A stretch of DNA of 64,000 bases from JAOPZW01 sp963851295 (GTDB taxonomy: Bacteria > Actinomycetota > Thermoleophilia > Solirubrobacterales > Solirubrobacteraceae), in contig CAWKOS010000008.1 of assembly GCA_963851295.1 (NCBI GenBank), positions 62,001 to 126,000 of the forward strand, written 5' to 3'. A model generated the notes under the pieces. The model ran no database searches, had not been told where the DNA came from, and saw nothing but the letters and a program-made list of their open reading frames with translations. This document shows, in pieces, positions 42,506 through 50,014 of the stretch. The first letter of the stretch is position 1. Each line of letters opens with the position of its first letter. Both the position numbers and the translations under genes were made by a program.

Positions 42506-42519
42506 TGGCGCGTCTGGCG

Positions 42520-43308
42520 ATGCGTCGTCGTCTGAGCACAGCAGCAGTGCTGGTACTCGCCACCGCGTCGTGGTGGTCGTCCGCCGCGGCCGAGCCGACG
42601 CTGGCGCCACGCAACTCCCTGGTCGCTTCGTTGGTCGTGAGCGATTCGATCGAGATCAGCGGCGTTGGCTGCGGCGTTCCGGCGTCGGCGACGCTGGCGC
42701 TGCCGGCCGGCGCGTTCGATGTGCAGGTAAGGCGGCCCCTGGCCGGCGCCAGGGACGCGGACGCGCAGCTCACGGGCGTCTCCGCGCAGAGCACCGCAGT
42801 CACCCTCACCGCCGTCGCCGACGGCGCTCGCGTCTGCGACCCCGTTTCGGAGACCACGCCGCCCGCCAGTCGCCCCTGGTCGGCCGAGTTCGACGTCGAG
42901 GCGGGCTTCAAGGAACGGGTGACGGTCCTGCTCTGGAACCTGGACCCTCTGCGCGGGAAGCCCTTCGCGGTTCGCCCGCACGAGGTTCGAATCGGCCTCG
43001 CCGGCGCCGCGCGCCACATCCGCTGGAAGCAGTTCGGCGGGCGCACGGCGATCGGCCTCGGCGCCTTCAAGTCGGTCACTCCGTGCGCAGGGGGCTGCAC
43101 CGACAACGGCACGCGCCTCACGGTGAAGCTGACGCGTCCGGTTCATTGCCCCGGCGAGAGCCGGCCCGGCCACAAGGAAGACGTCGTGTTCTACAGCAAG
43201 GTGGCGTTCGTCCTTCGGGAGCGGCTGGGCGTGCTCAAGCCCGGCACGGAATGGATGAGCACCAAGCTGGCCTGTCCGCTCGGAGGCAAGCCCGTTCCGG
43301 TCCGCTGA
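42520..43308 (+). CDS. Secreted protein of unknown function
   Basis: The protein has about 262 residues. It starts MRRRLSTAAVLVLATASWWS and has a signal peptide ending near residue 24 (SSAAAEP). The mature part has six Cys, enough for disulfides outside the cell, and blocks such as PASATLALPAGAFDVQVRR, WSAEFDVEAGFKERVTVLLW and CTDNGTRLTVKLTRPVHCPG. It looks beta-rich. I do not recognise a family. It is 47 bp upstream of the EthD-like gene, which has its own ribosome-binding site and -10 box. Confidence 0.65.
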   Translation: MRRRLSTAAVLVLATASWWSSAAAEPTLAPRNSLVASLVVSDSIEISGVGCGVPASATLALPAGAFDVQVRRPLAGARDADAQLTGVSAQSTAVTLTAVADGARVCDPVSETTPPASRPWSAEFDVEAGFKERVTVLLWNLDPLRGKPFAVRPHEVRIGLAGAARHIRWKQFGGRTAIGLGAFKSVTPCAGGCTDNGTRLTVKLTRPVHCPGESRPGHKEDVVFYSKVAFVLRERLGVLKPGTEWMSTKLACPLGGKPVPVR

Positions 43309-43354
43309 GCTGGGAGCGCCGGTAGGGTCGATCCACACGACGAAAGGACGAACC

Positions 43355-43657
43355 ATGGTCAAGGCAGTCGTGCTCTACGGGCCGCCGCAGGATCCGGATG
43401 CCTTCGAGCGCTACTACGCGGACACCCACACCGCGCTCGCGCAGAAGATCCCGGGCTTGCAGCGCTTCGAAGCCGCTCGTGGCTTTGCGACGCCCGACGG
43501 CAGCGCGGTCCCGTACCAGCGCATCGCCGAGCTCACATTCGAGGACATGGACGCGCTTCAGGCGGGGTTCGAATCCAAGGACGGGCAGGCGGCCCTCAAC
43601 GACGTCCCGAACTTCGCCACCGGCGGCGTCACGGTCTTCTTCGCCGAGATCGACTAG
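43355..43657 (+). CDS. EthD-like dimeric alpha/beta-barrel protein
   Basis: The protein has 100 residues. It begins VKAVVLYGPPQDPDAFERYY then ADTHTALAQKIPGLQRFEAA, which is the EthD pattern (a strand, then YYxxTHxxLAxKxPGL). EthD-like proteins are small dimers found in degradation and polyketide pathways. A good ribosome-binding site (AAAGGA) precedes the ATG, and TAGGGT (43323-43328) is a likely -10 for this gene. Its stop overlaps the stop of the convergent reductase gene by 4 bp. Confidence 0.85.
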   Translation: MVKAVVLYGPPQDPDAFERYYADTHTALAQKIPGLQRFEAARGFATPDGSAVPYQRIAELTFEDMDALQAGFESKDGQAALNDVPNFATGGVTVFFAEID

Positions 43658-44238
43658 GCCTCGCGGACGAACTCGTAGGTGAGATGGACGAGGCCGTCAC
43701 CGATGGTCTTGGTGTCGACGAGGCGCATGGGCTTCTTGTCGCCGGTCTCGGCGAAGAGGCGCTCGCCGGCCCCGAGGACGACTGGGAAGACGACCAGCCG
43801 CAGCTCGTCGACCAGGTCATGCTCGATGAGCGTGCGCCCGAGCTGACGGCTGGCGGGGACGACAATCTCTCCGTCGATCTCCTGCTTGAGCTTCGCTACC
43901 TCCTCCACCACATCGCCCTTGAGGACCGTCGAGTTGCTCCACTCGGGATCGACGAGAGTGGATGACACGACGTACTTGGGCATGCTGTTCAACCTGTCCG
44001 CGAGCTCGCCACTCCGGGGTCGCCACCGCACGCCGAAGAACTCGTAGCTTCGCCGGCCCAGCAGCCATGCCTCGGCGCCCAGCGCCTCCGCGAGCGCGAA
44101 CGTGTTCCACTCTTCGAGGTCCTTGCCCCCGAACTCGCCGAACCAGCCGCCGAGCCTGAAGCCTTCCTCACCGTCCGGGTCCTGGACGACTCCATCGAGC
44201 GAGACGTTCTGCGGGCCGCTGATCACGATCGTTCCCAT
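43654..44238 (-). CDS. RibD C-terminal (dihydrofolate-reductase-like) protein
   Basis: The protein has 194 residues. It starts GTIVISGPQNVSLDGVVQDP and has the DHFR-fold blocks AEAWLLGRRSYEFFGVRW, MPKYVVSSTLVDPEW and RQLGRTLIEHDLVDELRLVV followed by GAGERLF. This matches the RibD-C family of stand-alone reductases near ECF sigma factors. The substrate is unknown; homologues bind NADPH. The ATG has AGGAGA upstream. It is divergent from the ECF sigma factor gene by 144 bp, the usual context for this family, so the sigma factor may control it. Confidence 0.88.
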   Translation of the reverse strand: MGTIVISGPQNVSLDGVVQDPDGEEGFRLGGWFGEFGGKDLEEWNTFALAEALGAEAWLLGRRSYEFFGVRWRPRSGELADRLNSMPKYVVSSTLVDPEWSNSTVLKGDVVEEVAKLKQEIDGEIVVPASRQLGRTLIEHDLVDELRLVVFPVVLGAGERLFAETGDKKPMRLVDTKTIGDGLVHLTYEFVREA

Positions 44239-44382
44239 TTCGGGTCTCCTTTTCGTAGCCGAGTTGTCCTTCTGCTTGACGAAACACGCGAGGCCACGGG
44301 AACTCAGCGATGAATGTGTGGCGCGGATGGTGTTGCGATCGTCGGTGGCCGCGAGACGAAGAGACCCTGCGAGGATCCTGTG

Positions 44383-45387
44383 GTGACCGAGAGCGCGCTC
44401 CGTCTCGCTCGTCTGGGGGACGACGACGCGTTCCGCGCGCTGACCGACCCGTACCGCCGCAGGCTGCACGTCCACTGCTACCGGATCCTGGGCTCGATTC
44501 AGGACGCCGAGGACGTGGTCCAGGAGACCCTGCTCGCGGCCTGGCGCGGACTTGAGCACTACGAGGAGCGCGACTCGCTGCGCGCCTGGCTCTACCGCAT
44601 CGCGACCAACCGCTGCCTGAACGCGCTTCGCGACCGCCGGCGGCGCCCGCGCGTGGCCCCGGGGCTGCCGTTCGAGGTCCCCGAGCCGACTCGCCGCGGG
44701 GAGCCGCTGTGGCTCGAGCCGTACCCCGACGCGCTGCTCGAGGGGGTCGCGGAGACCGCGCCCGGGCCGCAGGCGCGCTACGAGACGAAGGAGGCCGTGA
44801 CCCTCGCCTTCGTCGCCGCCCTGCAGCACCTCCCACCCCGGCAGCGGGCCGTCCTCGTGCTCCGCGACGTGCTCGGCTTCCACGCGGCAGAGGTGGCAGA
44901 GATGCTGGAAAGCAGCGCGGTCTCGGTCAACAGCGCCCTGCAACGCGCGCGAGCGGCGCTCGAGACGCGCCTTCCCGCCGACCGCGAACGCCCGCCGCGA
45001 CCGCGCTCGCCAGCCGAGCGCAGACTCGCGGCGCGCTTCGCCGACGCGGTCGAGAGCGGTGACGTCACCGCGATCGTCTCGCTGCTCACCGTCGATGCCT
45101 TGCTCACGATGCCGCCGCTGCGGCTCGAGTACCAGGGACACGAGGCGATCGCCGGCTTCCTCAGCTACCGCGAGCAGGCGCGCGGTACGCCGCTGCGCGT
45201 CGTGCCGACCTGGGCCAACACCCAGCCTGCCTTCGGCTGCTACACCCCCGACGCGCAAACGGGGATCGCCGGCCCCGCCGGCCTGTTCGTCCTGACGCTC
45301 GAGGGAGACGCCGCCGCGGCGATGACCTGGTTCGCCGACACCGCCCTCTTCGAGCACTTCGGGCTTCCACGGACGGTGCGCTCGTAA
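44383..45387 (+). CDS. ECF RNA polymerase sigma factor with C-terminal SnoaL-like domain (SigG/SigJ type)
   Basis: The protein has 334 residues. Sigma-2 region: DDAFRALTDPYRRRLHVHCY, then RILGSIQDAEDVVQETLLAA and YRIATNRCLNAL. Sigma-4 region: ALQHLPPRQRAVLVLRDVLG then FHAAEVAEMLESSAVSVNSA. The C-terminal 120 residues are SnoaL-like (FADAVESGDVTAIVSLLTVD, LEYQGHEAIAGFLSY). This extension is typical of ECF41/56-type (SigG/SigJ) factors that have no anti-sigma partner; none is encoded nearby. The start GTG 44383 has GAGGAT six bases upstream. It is divergent from the reductase gene. Confidence 0.9.
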   Translation: MTESALRLARLGDDDAFRALTDPYRRRLHVHCYRILGSIQDAEDVVQETLLAAWRGLEHYEERDSLRAWLYRIATNRCLNALRDRRRRPRVAPGLPFEVPEPTRRGEPLWLEPYPDALLEGVAETAPGPQARYETKEAVTLAFVAALQHLPPRQRAVLVLRDVLGFHAAEVAEMLESSAVSVNSALQRARAALETRLPADRERPPRPRSPAERRLAARFADAVESGDVTAIVSLLTVDALLTMPPLRLEYQGHEAIAGFLSYREQARGTPLRVVPTWANTQPAFGCYTPDAQTGIAGPAGLFVLTLEGDAAAAMTWFADTALFEHFGLPRTVRS

Positions 45388-45388
45388 C

Positions 45389-45817
45389 TCACGCGGCGAG
45401 GTCGACCTCGGCGTCGCGAGCGCCGCTCAGCATCGTGTCCGCGATGACCGCAAACGCAGCTCCCCAGGCGAGCTCGTGCTCGGGCCGCCACGCCTTCCCG
45501 GCAATCTCTGCGAGCGACGCGATCAGCACCTCGCCCACGACGATGTAGTGCTCAGGCGTGGCGCCGTAGGCGACATGGCGCGCCCCCAGCTCGCGCAGCT
45601 TCGGGGTCAGCGCGTCCATGTCGCGCAGTGACTTGCGCACGAGAACGAGCGCGCTCAGCAGCATCGCCTTCTGGCGGCGGATGTCCGTGCCGGCGAACAG
45701 CGGCTCGACCGCTGGGGCGGCGGCGAAGAGCCGCGCATAGAAGACGTCCATCAGCTCCTCGCCGCGCGGCGCGACGAGGTCGAAGGTCGTCTCGATGGTG
45801 TCCAGGTCGAAATTCAT
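45389..45817 (-). CDS. Single-domain globin
   Basis: The protein has 142 residues. It starts NFDLDTIETTFDLVAPRGEE. The region LFAAAPAVEPLFAGTDIRRQ is the start of the globin helices, and RELGARHVAYGATPEHYIVV carries the proximal His (helix F) in the pattern of flavohaemoglobin or single-domain globins. No reductase domain follows. It probably binds O2 or NO. It ends 1 bp from the ECF sigma gene and is convergent with it. The 136-bp gap to 45953 contains the promoter of the next gene. Confidence 0.87.
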   Translation of the reverse strand: MNFDLDTIETTFDLVAPRGEELMDVFYARLFAAAPAVEPLFAGTDIRRQKAMLLSALVLVRKSLRDMDALTPKLRELGARHVAYGATPEHYIVVGEVLIASLAEIAGKAWRPEHELAWGAAFAVIADTMLSGARDAEVDLAA

Positions 45818-45953
45818 GGACGAAGGTTCGCCGCTGCGTCGCCGCGCCGGGAGAGGAGCAACCGCCCGATCGACGACCGGTCAACCGCCGCGCACGTGAC
45901 GGTTATCCGCCAGCAGCGACCCGAGAGCGCATCGGTCGGGCATAGTTGCCGGC

Positions 45954-46388
45954 ATGCAGATCGCCTTCACCAGGACCGGGGAGCGCAGCTACTCCATCGC
46001 GGCTCGTCGGCCCGGCGGCGAGGTGCTCCACATGCCCAGCGGTCCGGGCTATGACCCCTGGCTGCCACATGACGTCGTGCACTTCGTCGTCGAACGGCAT
46101 TTCGAGATCGCACGCGGGGTCTTCGGTCAGCTTGCTGCCGGCGGCGACGCGGGCACGTTCTTCACGATCCCGCATCGTCGACGCGACCCTGCCCGACGGC
46201 TCAGCCAACGGCTCGGCGCGCTCGGGCGAGAGGACACGGCACGCTCGGAGCAGCTCACGGGCGCCTGCATGGCCGCATGGCATGCTCGCCACGGCGGTCG
46301 GCCCGCGCATCTCACGATCCGCCCGGGCGGCTCCTCACGCGGGCGTCGACGCAGTCGCGATCGGGGTATTGCGGCGCGCCGACGCTGA
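45954..46388 (+). CDS. Hypothetical protein
   Basis: The protein has 144 residues. The first half looks ordered: MQIAFTRTGERSYSIAARRP, PWLPHDVVHFVVERHFEIAR and GVFGQLAAGGDAGTFF. The second half becomes Arg-rich and irregular, so a frame change or an Arg-rich tail cannot be ruled out. The start ATG 45954 has CATAGT (45941-45946) exactly 7 nt upstream. I do not recognise the family. Confidence 0.6.
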   Translation: MQIAFTRTGERSYSIAARRPGGEVLHMPSGPGYDPWLPHDVVHFVVERHFEIARGVFGQLAAGGDAGTFFTIPHRRRDPARRLSQRLGALGREDTARSEQLTGACMAAWHARHGGRPAHLTIRPGGSSRGRRRSRDRGIAARRR

Positions 46389-46447
46389 ACCTCCCGTGCC
46401 GTCAGCGGTGCTGCTTCCAGCTTCGAAGCGGCAGGCGCGCCGGCGAG

Positions 46448-46864
46448 CTAATCGTGGAGCATCGGCGTGTACGAGATCCCGACGATCACGCCTTCTGGCG
46501 ATTGCATCCGCGCCACCGTCTGACCCCACGGCTCCTCGCGCGCGGGATGCAGAAGCTCGAAGCCGGCTTGGCGCAAATCGTCCGCCGCCGCGCTGACCGC
46601 CGCCGCGTCGGCGACGTCGAACTCGATGCTGACCTGAGGAACAGGCCGTTCAGCCGGCCACTGAGCGGTCCCGAAGCACGCCTCGGCCGCCTGCGACAGC
46701 GGCCACACGCCGAAGCTCTTGCACCCGCGGATCTGCTCGCTGTGGTGGTAGCCATCGCTGCCCCGGCCCTCGAGCGGCAGACCCAGGGTGTCGACGTACA
46801 GCTTTCGGCTCGCCGGCGGGTCAGGCGCGATCACCGCCACGGTCGCCAGAAACTCGATCTGCAA
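46448..46864 (-). CDS. VOC/glyoxalase-superfamily protein
   Basis: The protein has 138 residues. It has two glyoxalase-like modules: the first begins QIEFLATVAVIAPDPPASRK, then LYVDTLGLPLEG; the second has QVSIEFDVADAAAVSAAADD and LRQAGFELLHPAREEPWGQT, ending VIVGISYTP. Few of the usual metal ligands are visible. The start is a TTG at 46864 supported by a GAGGAGG ribosome-binding site 5 nt upstream (plus-strand complement at 46870-46876). It lies 24 bp downstream of the membrane protein gene at 46889, so the two may be in one operon. Confidence 0.8.
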   Translation of the reverse strand: MQIEFLATVAVIAPDPPASRKLYVDTLGLPLEGRGSDGYHHSEQIRGCKSFGVWPLSQAAEACFGTAQWPAERPVPQVSIEFDVADAAAVSAAADDLRQAGFELLHPAREEPWGQTVARMQSPEGVIVGISYTPMLHD

Positions 46865-46888
46865 TGCAGCCTCCTCGGCTCGCCGCGG

Positions 46889-47434
46889 CTACGGATAGAA
46901 GATCAGCTGGTGCGCGCAGAACGCGAACAGGAGCGCCAGCAGGCTCCATGTCACTGGCCAGCTCACCGTACGCAAGAACGCAGTCTCCCAGCGACCGAAG
47001 CGAAGGACGTAGAGGAGGATGAGCAGCAGGAGGACCCCGTAGCAGGCGATTGCCGCCCCGCTTGGGAGGGCCAGGCCGATGATGGGCGCGACGACCAGAC
47101 CGAGGAGAATCCACGCGGCGATGGCCAGGACGTCGACCGAGAGGCTGGTGCGCTCGCGCCCCGTGATGGTGATGAAACCGGCGGCGCCAACCAGCGCTGC
47201 GGCCATGAACACTCCGAGCGGCCAGCGGGAGTCGAAGCCGAAGATCCAGCTCGTCAGCTCGCCCCCGGACCAGAGCAGCACTGGATCGAGGACGCTGACG
47301 GCCGCGTAACAGGCGAACATGTCGACTTCGGAATCCCAGGGATTTCCGAAGACCGGTCGATGGGGTACGAGCGCGGCCCTCAGCGCTGAAGGCTGAAGCG
47401 CCGCGCGTACGGGGCTCGTGTCGTCTGATCCCAT
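46889..47434 (-). CDS. Multi-pass membrane protein of unknown function
   Basis: The protein has 181 residues. After an N-terminus beginning GSDDTSPVRAALQPSALRAA, it has five or six hydrophobic helices (MFACYAAVSVLDPVLLW, PLGVFMAAALVGAAGFITI, VLAIAAWILLGLVVAPIIG, AIACYGVLLLLILLYVL, WSLLALLFAFCAHQLIF). No recognised motif. The ATG at 47434 has AAGGAG about 8 nt upstream and is preferred to the much longer frame beginning at 47761. It is divergent from arsR and could be under the same operator, but a link with arsenic is unproven. Confidence 0.7.
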   Translation of the reverse strand: MGSDDTSPVRAALQPSALRAALVPHRPVFGNPWDSEVDMFACYAAVSVLDPVLLWSGGELTSWIFGFDSRWPLGVFMAAALVGAAGFITITGRERTSLSVDVLAIAAWILLGLVVAPIIGLALPSGAAIACYGVLLLLILLYVLRFGRWETAFLRTVSWPVTWSLLALLFAFCAHQLIFYP

Positions 47435-47500
47435 CGCCAAGACTCCTTGCCGCCACGGCATAGTAATCGGGTGCGCAGCGGTGTTAGTCTTTCGGCTCGC

Positions 47501-47516
47501 ATCGATGATCTTCGAT
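47501..47516. promoter_or_regulatory. arsR: Candidate ArsR operator
   Basis: ATCGA-N6-TCGAT forms an imperfect palindrome typical of ArsR/SmtB operators (ATCAA-N6-TTGAT). It ends exactly at the base before arsR ATG 47517, in the 82-bp gap between the divergent genes. ArsR would repress here in the absence of arsenite. A weak -10 candidate TAGTCT lies upstream at 47485-47490. Confidence 0.5.
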
Positions 47517-47822
47517 ATGAGCATCCCGCCTCCCACCGTCGTCGCCGGAACTCCCACCGTGGATGCCGCACGGATCGCCGAGGTCGCCAAGGCGCTGTCG
47601 GAGCCAGTGCGGGTGAGCATCGTCGAGGTCCTGCGGCGCAGCCCGGCCGAGGTCTGCCAGTGCGAGCTCGTGCCGCTGTTCGACATCCCGCAGTCGACGC
47701 TCTCGCACCACCTCGCGAAGCTCACCGACGCGGGGCTCGTCGACGTCGAGCGCCGCCACAAGTGGGCCTACTACTCCGTCAACCCCGACGCGTTCGAGGA
47801 GCTGACCGCATGGCTGACGTAA
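47517..47822 (+). CDS. arsR: ArsR-family metalloregulator
   Basis: This 101-residue repressor has a winged helix with VRVSIVEVLRRSPAEVCQCE and DIPQSTLSHHLAKLTDAGLV. Cys47 and Cys49 (VCQC) form the thiol pair used by E. coli ArsR to bind As(III)/Sb(III), so an arsenite sensor is expected. It begins the operon with arsM and arsC; the arsM start lies 12 bp inside its 3' end. ATG 47517 is chosen because the homologous region begins there. ATG 47505 and GTG 47418 are less likely starts. Confidence 0.93.
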   Translation: MSIPPPTVVAGTPTVDAARIAEVAKALSEPVRVSIVEVLRRSPAEVCQCELVPLFDIPQSTLSHHLAKLTDAGLVDVERRHKWAYYSVNPDAFEELTAWLT

Positions 47823-48565
47823 CCGAGATTCGCGAGATGGTGCGCGAGCGCTACGCGCAGGCGGCGCGAGGCGCGGCCTCCGCTGAGGGCTCGCGCTGCG
47901 GCCCCGCGACGGGGACCGGAGGCGACGCGGCCGGCGTCTTCGGCAGCGGCCTGTACGACGCAGAAGAGGCCGACGGCGCGACGGCCGACTCGGTCGCGGC
48001 GTCGCTCGGCTGCGGGGTGCCGACCGCGGTCGCGGAGCTGCGCGAGGGTGAGACCGTCCTCGATCTCGGTTCTGGCGCAGGGGCCGACGTCCTCATCTCG
48101 GCCAAGCGCGTCGGGCCCACCGGCAAGGCGATCGGGCTCGACATGACCGACGAGATGCTCGAGCTCGCGCGGGCCAACGCGACCGCGGCGGGCGTGGAGA
48201 ACGCCGAGTTCGTCAAGGGCTACATCGAGGACATCCCGCTGGCCGAGGGCTCGGTGGACGTCGTGATCTCCAACTGCGTCATCAACCTCGCCGCCGACAA
48301 GCGCAAGGTGCTCGCCGAGGCGGCGCGCGTGTTGCGCCCGGGCGGCCGCTTCGCGGTCTCCGACGTGATCGCCGACCCCGACATGGACGAGGCCACGCGC
48401 GCCGACATGGCGGCCTACACCGGCTGCATCGCCGGCGCGCTGACCGAGGCCGAGTTCCGCGCCGCGCTGGGCGCGGCCGGGCTGACCGACGTCGAGATCC
48501 GCCCCACCCACCGCGTGCACGCGAGCGCGAGCTCGGCCATCGTGCGCGCCCGCAAGCCCGGCTGA
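47810..48565 (+). CDS. arsM: Arsenite S-adenosylmethionine methyltransferase ArsM
   Basis: The enzyme has 251 residues. Its SAM-binding motif is TVLDLGSGAGADVLISAKRV. The three conserved arsenic-binding cysteines are seen at about Cys68 (SLGCGVPTAV), Cys156 (VVISNCVINL) and Cys206 (AAYTGCIAGA), as in characterised ArsM proteins. It transfers methyl groups from SAM to As(III), giving volatile or less toxic methylated arsenic. The ATG overlaps arsR by 13 bp. This operon detoxifies by methylation plus reduction, with no ArsB or Acr3 pump in the window. Confidence 0.95.
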   Translation: MADVTEIREMVRERYAQAARGAASAEGSRCGPATGTGGDAAGVFGSGLYDAEEADGATADSVAASLGCGVPTAVAELREGETVLDLGSGAGADVLISAKRVGPTGKAIGLDMTDEMLELARANATAAGVENAEFVKGYIEDIPLAEGSVDVVISNCVINLAADKRKVLAEAARVLRPGGRFAVSDVIADPDMDEATRADMAAYTGCIAGALTEAEFRAALGAAGLTDVEIRPTHRVHASASSAIVRARKPG

Positions 48566-48569
48566 GCCG

Positions 48570-48968
48570 TTGGCCACGGCGCTCTTCGTCTGCCTGCAGA
48601 ACGCGGGGCGCTCGCAGATGAGCGCCGCCCTCTTCGAGCGCGCCGCCGCCGGCCGTCACCGGGCGCTGTCGGCGGGCACGACGCCCGCCGAGCACGTGCA
48701 TCCCGAGGTCGTCGAGGCGATGGGCGAGCTCGGCATCGACCTCTCCGACCGCGTCCCGAGCGCGCTGACCAACGACCTGGCCGAGCGGGCCGACGTTGTG
48801 GTCACCATGGGCTGCGGCGACGCGTGCCCGTACATCCCCGGCAAGCGCTACGTCGACTGGGACCTCCAGGACCCGGCCGGCCGTCCGCTCGACGAGGTCC
48901 GCGCCACCCGCGACGACATCGACCGCCGCGTGCGCGAGCTCGTCGCGGAGCTCGACCGCGCGGCTTGA
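48570..48968 (+). CDS. arsC: Arsenate reductase (low-molecular-weight phosphatase family)
   Basis: This 132-residue protein has the phosphatase loop CLQNAGRS (Cys8 to Arg14) near the N-terminus. A later acidic and Cys-containing region reads CGDACPYIPGKRYVDWDLQD. The family includes thioredoxin-coupled ArsC and mycothiol-dependent arsenate reductases of actinobacteria; the second seems likely, but thiol partner usage cannot be read from this sequence. It starts at TTG 48570, 4 bp after the arsM stop, so translation is coupled. It converts arsenate to arsenite for ArsM. Confidence 0.92.
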   Translation: MATALFVCLQNAGRSQMSAALFERAAAGRHRALSAGTTPAEHVHPEVVEAMGELGIDLSDRVPSALTNDLAERADVVVTMGCGDACPYIPGKRYVDWDLQDPAGRPLDEVRATRDDIDRRVRELVAELDRAA

Positions 48969-48969
48969 C

Positions 48970-49539
48970 CTAGTGGATCGTCTCGTGCGCGTGCAGCATC
49001 GCGACGTACTTCTCGATGCGCCGCGCGCGGGTCTCAGGCCGCTTGGCGTCCTGGACGCGGTAGAGGATCGCGTAGCGGTTGGCGCTGTCGAGCGTGGCGA
49101 AGAACGCCAGCGCCTCCGGATCGGCGTCGAGCGCTCGCTGGAGGTCGTCGGGGACGGTGGCGGCCCGCGCGCCCGCGTAGGCGGCGTCCCAGCGGCCGTC
49201 GGCCTTCGCCCGCTCGACCTCGCGTAGTCCGGCAGGCTTCATCCGCCCGGCGTCGATCAGCGCCTGCGCCTTGTCGCGGTTGATCTTCGACCACTTGCTG
49301 CGGGCGGTGCGCGGCGTGAAGCGCTGGAGCCAGTGGCTGTCGTCGAGCGAGCGCTTCTGGCCATCGATCCAGCCATGGCACAGGGCGGCCTCGAGCGCCT
49401 CGGCGTAGGACACGCTGTCGACCCCCGCCCCCTTCTTGGCGATCTGAAGCCAGACACCCTCGGAGCGGTCGTGCTCGGTTTCGAGCCAGGCTTCCCAGGC
49501 CTCGCGGGACGGGAAGGCGACGGTCGGTTGGTCATTCAT
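48970..49539 (-). CDS. YdeI/OmpD-associated-family protein
   Basis: The protein has 189 residues. It has the family pattern: FPSREAWEAWLETEHDRSEG, VSYAEALEAALCHGWIDGQK, RFTPRTARSKWSKINRDKAQ and NRYAILYRVQDAKRPETRAR. Proteins of this type are widespread and poorly understood; the YdeI name comes from an E. coli envelope-stress protein. It begins at ATG 49539 and ends 1 bp from the convergent arsC gene. Confidence 0.87.
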   Translation of the reverse strand: MNDQPTVAFPSREAWEAWLETEHDRSEGVWLQIAKKGAGVDSVSYAEALEAALCHGWIDGQKRSLDDSHWLQRFTPRTARSKWSKINRDKAQALIDAGRMKPAGLREVERAKADGRWDAAYAGARAATVPDDLQRALDADPEALAFFATLDSANRYAILYRVQDAKRPETRARRIEKYVAMLHAHETIH

Positions 49540-49586
49540 GGACAGCGGACTTGTCCCATAAATCGCGCTCTACGGCCGGCCGCCGG

Positions 49587-49967
49587 TCAGCTGGTGCCGT
49601 CGAGGGCGGCCTTGAGCCCGTCGAGGTCGGCTGAGCCGAAGACGACGCGGTTCTGCGTGGCGATGTAGACGAGGTCGAGGTCGACGCCGGCCCTGGCGAT
49701 GCGGCGCGTCAGGTCGGCCAGCACGCCGGGGCGGTCCTCGACGTCGACGACGACCACCTCGCGCTCGCGGCTGACCGCGAGGTGGGAGATCGCCAGCGAG
49801 TGCCGGGCGGCCTCGGCGTGCTTGACGAGGATGTGCAGCTCGGCCCGGTCGCCCGTCCCGATGCAGGTGGCGGCGGCGATGTTCACGCCGGCGTCGCTGA
49901 TCGCGGCGGCGACCTCGGCCAGGGCGCCCGGAGTGTTCTCGACGTCGATGACCAGGTCGACGGCCAT
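49587..49967 (-). CDS. Two-ACT-domain protein
   Basis: The protein has 126 residues that consist of two ACT domains: VDLVIDVENTPGALAEVAAA (residues 2-21 and on) and VVVVDVEDRPGVLADLTRRI (about 70-89). ACT domains bind amino acids and regulate enzymes. With no enzyme domain attached, it is probably a stand-alone sensor. A TAGGCT box lies 12 nt upstream of ATG 49967, so the leader would be only a few bases. It is divergent from the ExoD-like gene by 47 bp. Confidence 0.87.
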   Translation of the reverse strand: MAVDLVIDVENTPGALAEVAAAISDAGVNIAAATCIGTGDRAELHILVKHAEAARHSLAISHLAVSREREVVVVDVEDRPGVLADLTRRIARAGVDLDLVYIATQNRVVFGSADLDGLKAALDGTS

Positions 49968-50014
49968 GGGACGTGCGCCAGCCTACAGGCGGCCGGCGCC
50001 GGCGGGTCGGTTGA

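Noticed and set aside
43566..43576. GGTTCGAATCC, identical to a tRNA T-arm
   Set aside because: It lies within the EthD-like reading frame and the surrounding bases do not form acceptor, D or anticodon stems. No other tRNA-like sequence was seen in the window.
44298..44303. GGGAAC as an ECF -35 for the reductase/sigma region
   Set aside because: No CGTC or GTT element lies at the required spacing of about 16-18 bp on that strand.
47418..47516. Longer ArsR start at GTG 47418
   Set aside because: The extension overlaps the start of the divergent gene and the operator, and adds residues that do not fit the ArsR family.
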